A DNA stretch of 64,000 nucleotides from Saururus chinensis (lineage: Eukaryota > Streptophyta > Magnoliopsida > Piperales > Saururaceae). The notes beneath the pieces are model-generated. The model did not search any database. It saw nothing but the letters and a program-made list of their open reading frames with translations, and was not told the origin of the DNA. Below are positions 1 through 12,053 of the stretch, in pieces (position 1 is the first letter of the stretch; the number at the start of each line of letters is the position of its first letter). Position numbers and translations under genes: made by a program. The stretch is taken from assembly GCA_035235625.1 (NCBI GenBank), contig CP141142.1, forward strand, positions 10,446,995-10,510,994, given 5' to 3'.

Positions 1-78
1 GTGTTTTGTGTTCTGTGTTTTGAATGAATGAATAGGGACAGGTGATAAAATTAGTTTTAAATAGTAATTTTAAAAAAA

Positions 79-280
79 TTTAAGTTGATTTCGTCGTTCT
101 GAACGACGAAACCGGGTCAAGGAATATAAGGTTTCGTTGTTTAGAACAACGAAATCGTATTCGAGCCAATTTCATCGTTCTAAATGACGAAATCAACTTA
201 AAAAATATAAAAAAAAAAGCCACGCTGGCGCCAGCGTGGCAAAAACGAACACCACTTTGGGAAATATTTCCCAAAGTGGT
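79..280. repeat. Cluster of nested palindromes
   Basis: Five hairpin-forming sequences lie within 200 bp. Positions 89-111 have 11-bp arms (TTTCGTCGTTC) around one base. Positions 132-154 have 10-bp arms (TTTCGTTGTT) around a 3-base loop. Positions 169-193 form an imperfect version of the same motif. Positions 219-240 are a perfect 22-bp palindrome (half-site GCCACGCTGGC). Positions 251-280 are a perfect 30-bp palindrome (half-site ACCACTTTGGGAAAT). In addition, 79-95 pairs with 186-202 (17 bp), enclosing the first three. No coding potential. Probably part of a transposon end or LTR, but the family was not recognised. Confidence 0.85.
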
Positions 281-748
281 ATATTTTGGTAATTATTTTT
301 TTTAATTATTATTTTAATAAATTTCCCTAAATCATTCACTTTCTATTTTATTTCAATAAACTTGAACACTTTAATATTAAACTAAATATCATCCATTGTC
401 TTACAAACCATAAATCCAATACATTTGGCTAACTAAAAAGTACCAAATAACTAGCATAAAACCAATATCAATGTAACTTTATCACAAAAGAAATCACAAG
501 ATATGTATCATTTTCTTTCATCGTAAATTTTGATGATTCTTTTGAACTCCAGTATGTACCTGTTAATGTATAAAAATATAAAGTAAGCATAATATAGTAA
601 AGAATCATGGTTCAATTAATTAAAATTTATACCACTGGACATAAAATTAAGACTATAAATAAGCTTTATGCGCGAAGATGCTTTGTACCTAAACTGATGA
701 ATATGACTATTGGTTGTTGGTCCATTAATTTTTTGAGTCCTTACAAAC
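281..748. other. AT-rich intergenic stretch, nothing recognised
   Basis: No reading frame, repeat boundary or regulatory site could be supported here. Short open frames are AT-rich and lack any recognisable motif. Confidence 0.6.
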
Positions 749-926
749 TCAAATGAGTAAGCCAATAGGTGTACCAAGTGGTTTAAGATGATCTGAGCCA
801 ATTAGATCACGAAGATGAAACTGCATATCAAGTGGAGACAACCGCAACCGCTGCTTCTCCGAAGGAGCCATCACTATTTCTTTGTATTTCCTATGGTTTA
901 GGAGGGATAGAAGCTCTTTTCTTCCC
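749..926 (-). pseudogene. Exon-like fragment, protein not identified
   Basis: On the minus strand an AG acceptor (TTGACTTATAG) is followed from 926 by an open frame of about 58 codons ending in TGA at 749-751. It reads GRKELLSLLNHRKYKEIVMA and continues with a basic segment (PSEKQRLRLSPLDMQFHLRD). The composition is less AT-rich than its surroundings and looks protein-like, so it may be the last exon of a gene or a displaced exon. I could not assign a family and no partner exon was found upstream on this strand within the next kilobase. It could also be chance. Confidence 0.3.
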
Positions 927-2339
927 TATAAGTCAAGCAATTAGTTGATTGTTAGATGCAAAAAATACCTTATTCTATTAGATATTTAAACATCCCTCCC
1001 AAAATCTCTCTACTCAGTTTGACCTAATAGAGTGAAGACATTAACTAATACGCAGAGCACATAATGTCACAAGGTTGGAAAATATATTCTTTGGTCTAGA
1101 AATATTCACAAACATTGAAAGGGGGCAATAATACTACTAGTAAAAAACATATATTTCTTACCTGAGAAAGACCTTGGAGTATGGAGCCAATATTGGGAAT
1201 TGCAAACCAGTAACTGTTTGGGTCAATCAACTGTCAAGTCCGTATTTGTAATTTAGAGGCAGCAACATGATCAGTAATGTATGAAAGCAAAAATCAAAGA
1301 GTAACAACGACACATTCTTGCCAATTGCCATGGTCAAAAGTGATCATCTTAGTATTACCACGTCCAACAGAGTTCGTAAAAGCTTATTTTCAAATTATCA
1401 GCTCAGAAATAATAAAAATTAATCACCTAGCAAAAATAAAAGATATCAATCCCAACAAAAATGCAATACAAGTGACCTTAAACTAATGTGCTACAATCTG
1501 AATCCATTTTTTATGGAATTTAAATTAATGATTAGACTGACTTAAATCATAGTAAGCTGTAGGGGTATAGCTTCAGTAATGAGTAACAACATATTGGTCA
1601 TTTAACCGTTTAGATATGGAAAAAAAAATGGTATTGCCTTAGAGAATTATTAACTAGTAATCAAACATTTCAGACTTTAAGATATTTCAATTTCTAAAAC
1701 AAACCAAGTATTATATTAGAGAGATGAACTTGCTTGCCAACCAATTGAGCCATTCAGGCTAGGAGACAAGATAAGCCACAGAGTAATTTCAACGCATTAC
1801 TTTAGTTGTTTCTAAGGCATGTTTCAAGTCAAAAAATTATATGTCTAGCTCTCCATATTTTCAAAGTAGAGAAGCAAATAATAATTTCATTGATATTGAT
1901 GACAGTACTACCTAACAAGTATATATCTAAATGAAAAATGGTAAGTGTAGGAAACACAAAAGTATTTCTACCAGATTATTTTTAGGCCTTGACCTACCTT
2001 TAACCTATGTGAGCCTTAAACTATCTAGCCCTAGAAGGGTTCTAAATTTGTAATTTTTTATAAATAATTTATTAATTTATTGTTAAATATAAAAATTAAA
2101 GTAGATATTTTGTAATTAGGTTGCACCAATGTAAGATGAACCTAAAGAGTATTAATTTTGTATTATTCTCATTTCCTAATTAATTGGAACACGTAAATGC
2201 ATTGTGAGTTGTCATACCTCTAACAACACACATAGATATATATCCTCATGCCTTAACCAAAATTTTTATTTGAAATTTAATTTTGAAGCACAAATATTTC
2301 TACCCGTGTATGTGTATGTGAAAATTTTAAAACATTAGG
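927..2339. other. AT-rich intergenic stretch
   Basis: No gene, transposon terminus or structured repeat could be supported. Short open frames (for example 1277-1486) have no recognisable motif. Confidence 0.6.
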
Positions 2340-2575
2340 GGATGTAAGTGTTTTTTAATTAAGCCTAAGTTGAGTACGAGCTCCAAATTCACTTAGTGAG
2401 GTCAAGTTTTGGATTTTCAATTCAAACTGAGCTCGAGCTAGAAGGTTCTTGCTCTAACGAGCTTCAAGCCAAGGTCAAGCTAAGCTTGAACAACTTGAGT
2501 TCAAACTACATAAGCCCAATACTCAACTCAACTTGTTAATACCCCTATTTTTTATATTTTTAGTAAAAGTAAAAA
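2340..2575. repeat. GAGCT/AAGCTTG-rich degenerate repeat
   Basis: The stretch repeats variants of GAGCTCGAGCT, GAGCTTCAAGC and CAAGCTAAGCTTGAAC. This is the style of subterminal repeats seen in plant hAT elements. No terminal repeat or target duplication was found, so the family is an inference. Confidence 0.35.
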
Positions 2576-2579
2576 ACAC

Positions 2580-2960
2580 ACACATTTTGCGACAAACTGC
2601 TCAATTTGTCACAAAAGATAAATTATTTTGTTTTTCATATTTACATCAAGGATTTACTTTTTATTTTTTATATAAAAATATGAAAGATATATCTTTTGCA
2701 AAAAAACTCGCTAATTAGTTGCAAAAGCGATAATCATTCACAACAAATTGGCTTATTTGTCACAAACGTAATAATCTTTTGCAACAAAAAAACCTTTTTG
2801 TTGCAAATTTGACAATCTTTTGCAACTATTAGGCATATTTGTTGCCAAAAGTATCTTCATTTGCCACAAACTCTTAAATTGTCACAAAAGTATACTTTTA
2901 GGGACAAATTTTATTTCATTTCAAAAAAATTTGTCGCAAAAGCCCCCTTTTGTTGTAGTG
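2580..2960. mobile_element. Right end of a CACTA (EnSpm/CMC) transposon
   Basis: The right boundary ...CCCCTTTTGTTGTAGTG (to 2960) is the reverse complement of CACTACAACAAAAGGGG, the characteristic CACTA terminus. Upstream are many copies in both orientations of TTTTGCAACAAA / TTTGTCACAAA-type motifs, which match the subterminal repeats expected in this superfamily. No left CACTA terminus was found in the window to the left, so this is a truncated end or a small derivative whose left end has decayed. No transposase sequence is present. Confidence 0.7.
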
Positions 2961-5900
2961 AGACTTGATGGTTATAGGGGATCTCCCTTGAGTTTGGGAT
3001 TTGGTTTGAACATGTTATAACTTTAAAAGAAGTATGACTCTAGTATAGATCAATAAATGAGTATTCAACAATCATGGAAGGCTGAAAAACTTGACAACTT
3101 GGATCTCTGAACCCTTATTGGCCTTAGCTTCATGGCGTGGATGGAGTAGGCTATAGTACACAACAAGAGTTTGAAGTTGCTTAATAGAGTGGTATGCATT
3201 TCATGGAGTCGTAGGGACCTTCTTTATGTTGCTATGATATTAGTAAACCTCTTTTCTTTGTGATAAGGGTTAATTTTTAAAGTATATTTACTAGTACATT
3301 TATTTCTATAGTAGTTTTATATGTGGTTCATTGTTGAGCTATCCTACTGGGTATACAATATACTCAACATCCTTGTAATATAGGTGCTCAGGATGAGTAA
3401 GCTTTTGGGAGGATTTAGTGTGCATAGCAAAAACAACAGTTTCAAGCCACATAGTATAGAATGTTTCCTCTGCCTATTATATTTATAACTTCTAGACTGT
3501 ATGGATGACAGTAGGCATGTGGGTGCCAATGCCAATTTATTTATATTAATGTGTATTATGGTTTCTAGACATGTACTCGATCGGGTTGGACTCTATTTGA
3601 TTTATAATATGATCTTAACGATTACTTATGTACTTTGATTTAATATTTGTATTTTGAAAAATAAGTAGTTTACACCCCAAGATATCTCAATGAATGTTAT
3701 ATAATAAAATATATATTTTTGCTATCATATTTTCAAAAAGGCATTTGGAAAATCTTGAGATGTTTCACATAATCTATTAAGAGTGAGATATAATGGTACG
3801 ATGACTTCTATTGTGGAATCACTTTGAATTTCTTTATTGTTTGCCCATGGCTAGTGAAAACTTGTTTGTCACATAGTGAAAACTTGTTTGTCACCTTTCA
3901 AATTCTAACTGCCATATTTGTTTGACATATATAATGAGCAACATGTTATTGCCCAACACTGCAACTCAACATTAACATTTGACAATTTAGAGTTGATAAC
4001 TAATGAGTTGAGGGACATTGACAGTTGGAAATTCACAAGTAATAGTTTAGTGGTTTGTAACATTATATCATTGTAACTGCCTTGTCATATGCTACAATGC
4101 CACATTCAATAAGGATGAACAATGTCATGCCACAAGATTTTAAAATTTATTTTTATTAATAAAATAGCAGAAGTATTTTTTTTATCAAAATATTCATCAA
4201 GATATCTTCAGGTATAGGTCACTAGATTTTTGAATACACGAATACCAAATGAGAATACAATAGTAATCAAGGTCATATCACATTATAAACTGAACAAGGA
4301 CCTGCCTGACTACATGTCAAAAAAACTTGTTATACATAAATATAAATAGATTGGCACTCATGTACCTAGAGTTGTTAAGGTGCTTTCGGTGACCTACCGA
4401 CACATCAATGATAGCTATTGACCTGACCCTTAGACTATCTCAGTAGCATAACTTTTTCCGAAGATGGAGTTTTTATATAAAATTTTGGGGTTACAAAGTA
4501 GATAGAAATATCTTCAATACACTACCAAGAACACGTAAATTGGATTCACTTAAGGAACTTATTGCCGATCAAAGTCGTATCACTTTTCACTGATAATGTA
4601 GCCAACACGTCTTTGACTATGCTAACAGTTCAGACAGTTCTACCAATTGGTTTAGAAACTACCCAATTTATGGTTATATACCAAAATTTTGTCTCTTCTC
4701 CCTTATAAATACCCTTTAAAGCCCCTTAGACTCATATTTTCTGTAAAAAGATCCCAAATGAAGAGAGAGAGAAGGTCAAAGGCTCTCCAAATCAAGAAGA
4801 ATCAAGGGAGGGAGTTAATTCAATAGGGATTGGCTGACAATGCTGATGAGAAAGGATTTTTATTCCATGTAATAGGTCGGATTGCTAAACTTGTTACCAT
4901 TTAATGGTTTACATAGATGATTTGATAAAAACATATGCCTACTTATGTGTTCTAAAGCCTCCCAAAGTTATTTTATGAGAATTATACTATGCTTAAGATA
5001 TACGATTAAATTTTCGATTCATGATGATTAAATGATAGTAAAATCATAGTTTAATTGAAAGGTTTATAGTTTAAATAAAGATAAAATCATGTTTATTATA
5101 TGGGAATGTTGGGTAAACCAGTATGGTCTCTGTCATTTTCTTCCTGATCATCAGCATGATTGCTGACATGCTAGTGATGGTGTCTATGTTTGGAGGAAGA
5201 TGAATGCTATTGGCATCAACATGTTGTGTCGCTCCATTGTTAAGTATAGTCACTGGCAATGTGACCGACACGTTAGTGGTGGCATCAATGAGATGGGCTT
5301 TTATAGCTTATCCACGGTTGGTAAGGGTTTGACAAGTTGATACGATGTTGGTGGTCACCGATGCCTTGTCTGACACGTCAGTGAAGCTACTGATGGAATA
5401 TCGGTTCATGGAAATTCAAACGTGTTTTTTTGATGAAGTAAATGACATTTATAAGCAACATAATGACATGGTTTTCATACATTATGAATGTGTGATTACA
5501 TGATAATCTGCTTGTAATATTATATTGCGTTAAGTAAGCCCTCTACGCATGAGTGAATCCTTTTAATGGATAGTCACCCTTTGACCAATACATTTTACAC
5601 CCAAGGACAAAGAGATCCTAGTATCAAATTAAAGTGAGTCATTTTAGCCAAGTAGACAAAGGGTATGGTATGAAATAGGATCATGGTCTTTCGGCTTTCC
5701 ACAAGTAGGAGTTTGCTTGTATAACTGCTCTCATAGTTTGGAGTTAGGTTCGAATGAATCATAATATAAAAAGATGAATGGTGCAACAAAATAAAGAAAG
5801 TCTTAATCATCATGGAAGTTAAGATCTCGACCATTTGGGTCCAAGAACCCTTGTGGGCTTTCAAACCTTAGCATTGATGGAGATGGGTGTTGGCTTCAAG

Positions 5901-6180
5901 AAAAGGAGAAAGTTGAGTTGTTGTAGATCATACTCTATTGAGGTGTGGTCTATTCTTAGATGTGGCTACCGAGTCTTAGAGACTTGTGTGGCACACTTCT
6001 CAGTGAGGTGTGGTGTACTCATAAGTGTTACCATGATGTTCCTTTAATTATTTACTAGTAAAATTTACCAAAATAGAGATGTAGACCTGAGGAATACTAG
6101 ATATATGAGCAGGTTTGTTGTAATTCCCAAAATAGACCTATGCACATGTGATGCATTCCACTGGTGTGAAAAAATGACCA
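2961..6180. other. Decayed repeats, no gene recognised
   Basis: No supported gene. A 22-bp tandem duplication (TAGTGAAAACTTGTTTGTCA core) lies at 3852-3894. The stretches 3050-3300 and 5790-6080 share a similar wording (AATCATGGA..., CCAAGAACCCTT, TTGTAGTA, vowel-poor GAGGTGTGG repeats) and may be old LTR fragments of the long Tekay/Del-like type found at 40-59 kb. Terminal TG/CA ends with target duplications were not seen. Recurrent GACACGTCAGTG/GACACGTTAGTG words occur at about 5260-5390. Confidence 0.4.
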
Positions 6181-6610
6181 TGCTACTCCCCTACAAAAAC
6201 TGAAAATTTCCCTCCAATTCGCCCCCACAACGTCTGCCGTTCGCCATCCTGCGAAATCCCTCTCCTTCTCCATCTTCGGGTTCTCCTCTGAACCTCTCTC
6301 CTTTCCTCTATGCCTTTCCTAATATACATTTCTAGAATCCCCCCAAGAGGCATCGTCCCATACCATTGCCCCATTGTGCCTCTGCTTCTTCCATAACTCG
6401 AAGGTGCGGCCCCCACCATTCAGCATATATTGTTGCAACTCCAAGTCATGGCTTGCAGTGTTCCATGTCGTCCACTGAATTGAATGGCGTGGTGGCCACT
6501 ATTCTCTTTGTTCCCTTGCAATATGAACTTATGCCTCCAAACTAGCTCCTCCTCTTTAATACTCCGAATCTAGGAATCTCTTGTAGAATCAAAGAAGGTA
6601 TGCTTGATAA
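6181..6610. other. CT-rich stretch resembling a 5' leader
   Basis: The + strand becomes pyrimidine-rich (CCCTCTCCTTCTCC, CCTCTCTCCTTTCCTC) without a convincing open frame. Such composition is typical of plant 5' untranslated leaders or LTR leaders, but no downstream coding exon could be tied to it. Confidence 0.3.
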
Positions 6611-6659
6611 TTTTTTATTCCATCTTTTTTGCAAGAGAACTGTGTTTCATTATGACCAG

Positions 6660-7260
6660 ACTACCAAATTAACTCATTTTACTATTTTTCGTAGTTAAAT
6701 TTGGTAGTTTTGTATTTAATTTTGGTAATTTGCTTGTTGACTTTAGGAAATTCGTGGTAGTTTCGTTATTTTGGTATTTTGTTATTTAATTTTCTTAGTT
6801 TGGTAATTTTTGAGATATGTTTTTTTTATTTTCTTTGTTTGGTAATTCTGGTACTCTGTTGTTTGATTTTCTTAGTTTGGTAACTTTGGTATTTTGGTTG
6901 CATATATGATATTATGTGAGACAATTTTGGTATTTTGTTGTTTAATTATATTAATTGAGTACTAAATATTGGTAGGTTTAGTATTTTGCTTGTAACTTTG
7001 GTATTTTTGTGGTACCAAACTAGTATACTTCCAAACTGTTAGAATACACAATTCGCAGAATACCAAACATTCATATAGTAAACTACCACAATACCAACTA
7101 CCAACATTAGACCAAAATGTTAAAATACAATATAACCAAAATATGAATGTTGCAAAATACCAAAGTAGTAGTATACCAAACCTCCATAATATACATCATG
7201 CAGAATATAATACTTTTATAATACCAAACCCCCACAACTAGCAAACAACCAAAGATGGAA
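6660..7260. repeat. Degenerate TTTGGTA repeat field that flips orientation
   Basis: From 6660 to about 7010 the + strand repeats variants of TTTGGTAATTTTGGTATTTTG. From about 7012 to 7250 it repeats the complement (ACCAAAATACCAAAC). The two halves therefore form a large, imperfect inverted arrangement centred close to 7010. Spacing is irregular, so it is not a simple microsatellite. This resembles the subterminal repeat fields of DNA transposons; no termini were identified. Confidence 0.6.
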
Positions 7261-8970
7261 AAATCATGGATTTAAATTTATGATATAACTGCGTTGTTAT
7301 TTGTGGAGAAAATAATGACGAAGGGAAATGCTTCATCTTGTGGTTCCCAATGCATCTAGACAAAAGTAACCAATCAATATATAGAGGTAATACAGGAGCA
7401 TTACTATCATCATCTTGAATAGAAGAATATGTTTTAGTAGAGCTACTTTGGCAAGCTCCTTTAGGTAGAGATTGGGCAGACGAGGTTCCCTACCCAACCT
7501 TTAAAGCACATAATCTATCGCCACAAAGGAGACTACTTGTTTTAAGTGTCAGAGACATATTCTATGAAGATGACACCATGAGAATTTTGTTTGATGACTA
7601 GCTTGAGGATAGCCAACAATATACCTTCTATTCTTGTTGTGCTTTCCACCCTACATAGGCACACTCTATTGTATAGGGTGTTCGGAGAGGCATCAAGAAT
7701 ATCACTAAGGATGTGCTCCTTGAAAAGGTTAGAGAGTATAGGGAGGGTGAGGATGCCATTAAGCTAGCCCCCTGTAATGATTTTGGTTTTATTTCTCTAT
7801 GCGACTTGCTTGTTAAGTTGTTATGTTTTCTCTTCTTTTGCATGCTTAATATGTGTCAGTTATATCTAATTTAACGTCGACGATCTCACCTAATTTTGTT
7901 TAAGTAATTTTGGTTTGTATCTTTCATATTTTGGCATGTAACTCATGTATTCTAATAGCAAACTACCAAAATGATAAACTGATGTGTCATGGCTTACACA
8001 ATAATAATATAATCCAATTAATGATGACATGCTTATTAGACTATTGTGCATGTGTGATGACATGCTAAATCAAACTTGATATTCCAATAGTGTTATCGAT
8101 AACATGACTATGTTATTTAGCGTAGATATGATCACACATCTATGCTAATGTGGCAAGTCGTGTCATCACATACAAAATTTGATAAAACTAAAGAAAATAC
8201 ATATTTAAACATAAAAATGAGTGAGGAAACATATTTACATTCTTCAACTCTTGACAAATTTGTATTTATACCTTTGAAAATTTTAAAAATTATATATAAA
8301 CCCTTCATGTTATTAATTTTGCATCATTGGGACTCTAAATGCTTCAACCTCCATCATTAGGACGCTCAATGCTTGGCTTGATCGTGTTTCCTCTCCTTAC
8401 AGTTGTAAGATAAATCACACGACATGAGGCTGACCTCATGTTTATTTTATGTGGCTCCTCCTCTACCTTTCACACTTATTTGCTACTTTATGTTAATTAA
8501 TGTAAATATTAATCATCTCACACACTTCTTTATAATAAGATGATCCTAGGGCAAATAACATAATCCATATTGGCTATTATGTAGATAAGAGTCATAATGT
8601 TATGATTTTTCTTTCATACACCCTATCAATTTTTGAAGACTAAAGCTTGACACATATTCTCTTATACTAAATGTCTAAAGAATATGTGACCATCTTGCAC
8701 TGTTTACCATATGTGCAAAATCATTTCATGTATCTTTCATCCTATGTAATGAAGGTCTGCAATAAAAAAAAGATCTTCTAAGACATTTGCATTTCCTAGG
8801 GGCTATGAAATGGCAATTTATTTACTAAAGACCCTCAAGAAAACTAATCATATTTTCTTCTACACGAGCACAGTCTTGTTGCCACGTTGCCATCAAATAG
8901 ACTTTTACAACCATTTCATATATAGACTCCACCATCCCAAAGTTTTTCGCCTCCATTGGCACTTTGAAAT
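7261..8970. other. Intergenic stretch with one weak coding-like segment
   Basis: At about 7679-7862 a + strand frame reads KNITKDVLLEKVREYREGED and continues to a TAA, following a possible AG acceptor. It looks protein-like but is not recognised. Around 8091-8110 one isolated copy of the palindrome GTGTTATCGATAAC occurs, the motif that is abundant at 22.5-25.7 and 59.3-60.6 kb. Nothing else could be supported. Confidence 0.35.
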
Positions 8971-10922
8971 TGTAACACCCCGACTCGGATAACCTGACCC
9001 AGACCGGGGGTTAGTTCGGAAGACATAATCGGAGTGTATAAAGTAAGCAAAAAAATTAAAACTAATTAACCAGGAGCTGCAGACTCTGAGTGCGAGAATA
9101 ATAACATTCTTCTATGCACTACAGAGCTATAGCGTTCCATTGCACGTAGAACAGAACAAACCTAATTTTATAACTAATTTGGATCGGGACAACGTTAATG
9201 TGTCGTTGGTTGCCTATGTATGTATTGGATACCATATCTAACTTTATTCCAATACGATCGGATCACAACGTAGTTCTTCCTAACGGCTAAAACATTCCTC
9301 AGACATCAGAAAATCATATACGATAAAATATATATACTTTATATCCGAATAATTAATTCAGAATCAGAGGGGAAATCTTATAAATCATCGGAGTCAAACA
9401 GAAGCCAATAAATCAACAAAATACACATCTCACATAGGTGAGCAGAATACTAACAAAACCACACATCCCACTTTATCATAGAGCGGAGCAGAACACACAA
9501 CAGAGCATGTTGGATCATATCAAATCCTATCAGATAATATCATATTTCATCCGACCATACTAATCATATCAGATCATATCGGAGTATATTAGATCACAAT
9601 AGAGCATTTTAGTGTAATTTGGAACACTATAGAATATATCAAAGTAGATCGAATAGGAACGTATCATTCATATATCAGATCATAGCAAATTATATATCTT
9701 AATTAGTATATTACTAATTAAGATGTGCATTCATATAAATCATATTCAATTAGAAGGTCAAAAAAGCGTACTCCCCTGCAGTTTCGGAAGTGGCAACGTT
9801 CAGAGTTGTGCGTCTTACCTTTTAGGTCCGGAGATGGCGGGTAGAACCTCCTCTAACTCCGAAATACTTTTATATTTCAGTGACTGTAAGTTATAGTCAG
9901 AACCTCCCCTTGACCTGGGATACTTTTCTCACAATACACCCGTAGGCGACATACAGAATCTCCCCTTACCTAAAGATACTTCTTGCTTTCTGCGTCTGTA
10001 GGTGGCGGACAGAGCCTCCCTTTACCAGGAGACACTTTACCCTTCCCACACCCGTAGGTGGTGGACAGAACCTCCCCCTTCCGGGAGACACTTTACCCTT
10101 CCTGTGCCCTTAGGCGGCAGATAGAAACTCCCCTTCCCCCGGGTCGTTTCTCCCATATAGGGTCGTTAACTCGAGGAATTGACGTTTCCATTGCATAGAA
10201 TACCCTCGAATTAGCTAAGAATGCTTTTTGAACGGAAGAAAAAGGAATCAGAATGACTCCCGAAACTCCTCCAGAAGAATGAACGGAAATGAGTATTTAT
10301 AAAAGAATAGCGTGCGAGCGTACAAAAAAAGTGGAATACGTGCATGTGCGCTTGCCCCATGTGGCAAGCTTTGAATGAACCAAAAAAGTGGTCATTGACA
10401 CATAATGCGCGCATGGCACACGCAACGTGCACAACTGCGTCGTGCGTCCGATGCTCGATGCACGGACGGCTGCGATCACGCGGCGATGCGCGTCCCACGG
10501 CTCGGAGGCTCGGCTCGGCTCTGCTGACCTAAGCTATTCTGTCTTTTCTTAAATATTTTATTATTATTTCATTCAAATACAACTCCAACTTCGAAACGCG
10601 ATAACTTTTTATCCCGAAGTCGGAATTGCACGATCTTGGTAGCGATGGACTTGTATCGACGAGCCCTTAAAAACTAGACCCCACATCGGTAGGTTATCTT
10701 GCATTTTTAAAGTGGGTCCTGCCCATATGGCATGCTTCCTGAGGTCATAACTTTTGTTCCTGACCTCCGTTTTTGTGTTCTTTGATTTGTTGCATTCGTT
10801 TCTTTAAGCTTTAACTAAATATGAGATTTTTATCCCTTAAAACCCTTTAAAATTTAACTAAAATTACACAATTACCTCTAACCCTCTTGGGTTAAGCGTA
10901 ATCGGAACACGAGGTCTCCACA
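8971..10922. mobile_element. Solo LTR, 1952 bp, with 5-bp target duplication
   Basis: The segment starts TGTAACACCCCGACTCGG and ends GGTCTCCACA, that is TG...CA. It is flanked on both sides by GAAAT (8966-8970 and 10923-10927), a perfect 5-bp target duplication. There is no internal coding region between two LTRs, so this is a solo LTR left after LTR-LTR recombination. The CACCCCGAC terminus resembles long gypsy LTRs of the Tekay/Del type and the copies at 42946 and 59181, which suggests the element points to the minus strand. Overlapping open frames around 10211-10532 lie inside it and are not genes. Confidence 0.85.
9815..10140. repeat. Tandem repeat inside the solo LTR, unit about 60-70 bp
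   Basis: Five to six degenerate units carry the words CCGTAGGTGGCGGACAGA, ACCTCCCCTTACC and GGGAGACACTTTACCC. The units near 9990-10130 are the most alike. Upstream at 9520-9680 a separate degenerate series of ATCATATCAGATC words occurs. Confidence 0.6.
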
Positions 10923-11072
10923 GAAATCATCAAAGATTATTACTTTGAAAAATGGCTTCAGTGAGTCGAGATTTGGCACTGTGTGGTTTAGCAGGGTTAA
11001 TGGTGAAATACCAACCTTGTAGATGAGTAAGAAGGACATTGTTGGAGAGCAATATGAAGGAATGTCAAATAA

Positions 11073-11330
11073 AGTTACCATTTTACCCTATTACTTGTCA
11101 CCAATGCTCCTCTAATCTGTCTAGAAAGCAAGCATTTCAACATTGATCTTGCTAAATTGCACGACGTCATGCCTCCACCCACCACTACCATTTTTCAAAG
11201 GGTTATAATAGGGCATGATATCAATGTACCAATGGAGGCAAAAAAATTTATGGAGGTTGAAGTCTATGAAATGGTTAAAGGAGTTTATCTGATGGTTGAC
11301 GGGACCATGCTCGTTAGGAAAAAAGTGTGA
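11073..11330 (+). pseudogene. Unidentified open segment, coding-like
   Basis: The frame from 11073 stays open for 85 codons to a TGA at 11328-11330 and contains ESKHFNIDLAKLHDVMPPPT followed by an acidic and hydrophobic mix (FMEVEVYEMVKGVYLMVDG). The amino-acid usage looks real. It has no initiating Met before the middle of the segment, so it would be an internal exon or a decayed fragment. Further open segments follow on the same strand at 11372-11587, 11620-11901 and 11888-12053 (the last with CQKSGNKDPPNFLKQVNDLK). The group may be one broken gene or an unrecognised transposon gene. No family was assigned. Confidence 0.3.
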
Positions 11331-12053
11331 TCAATTTTCTTGCTACTATTTAGTAAATAAACTATTATTCCATGGCTTCTAGTCAATGGATATGTTTTTA
11401 CAAGATCTACTTTTTCATTGCAAACCCTCATTGCATAGGAGAAAAGTTACATGACACGACTTTGGATGGATGGTATATACTGGAGGATGGTCACATATTC
11501 TTCAGAGATATAGTAGAATGGAAAATGTGTCAAGCTTCAATCTTCAAAATTGATATGGTACATGAAAGAGAAGCCATAAAAGTATGACTATTGTCCACAA
11601 AATTGTGAGACCTGCATAAGTGGTGTTCAGCCAGGGAGGACATGGGCACAGGCCACTGCCCGTATTGGTGAGATATGAGAAGGGAAAGTTTTTGGTCTTC
11701 CTAGGTGGTATTTGCCACCAAGTAAGAGCCGTCAATCATGAAAATTGTGTGCACATGCATACTAGCATGTCACTTGAGCTAACGGGCGCTAACGCATGCA
11801 GCATGAGTTCACATGTTAGATGGCTTTCTTTCATGAAGGATATCATGGGGGATATCTTCCTAGAGGACCATAAAATTTTTCTACGGACATACGAAATGTA
11901 AACGTCCTATGCCAGAAGTCAGGCAATAAGGACCCACCCAATTTTCTGAAGCAAGTGAATGATTTGAAATTCGAGTTTCTTTCATCCTTCTTCGTGGGAC
12001 AAGATTGTACATGCCCGGCCACAAACAAAAACAAATGTGGAGCAACATATGAA

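Noticed and set aside
10211..10532. Three overlapping open frames on both strands
   Set aside because: They fall inside the solo LTR at 8971-10922 in a GC-rich patch.
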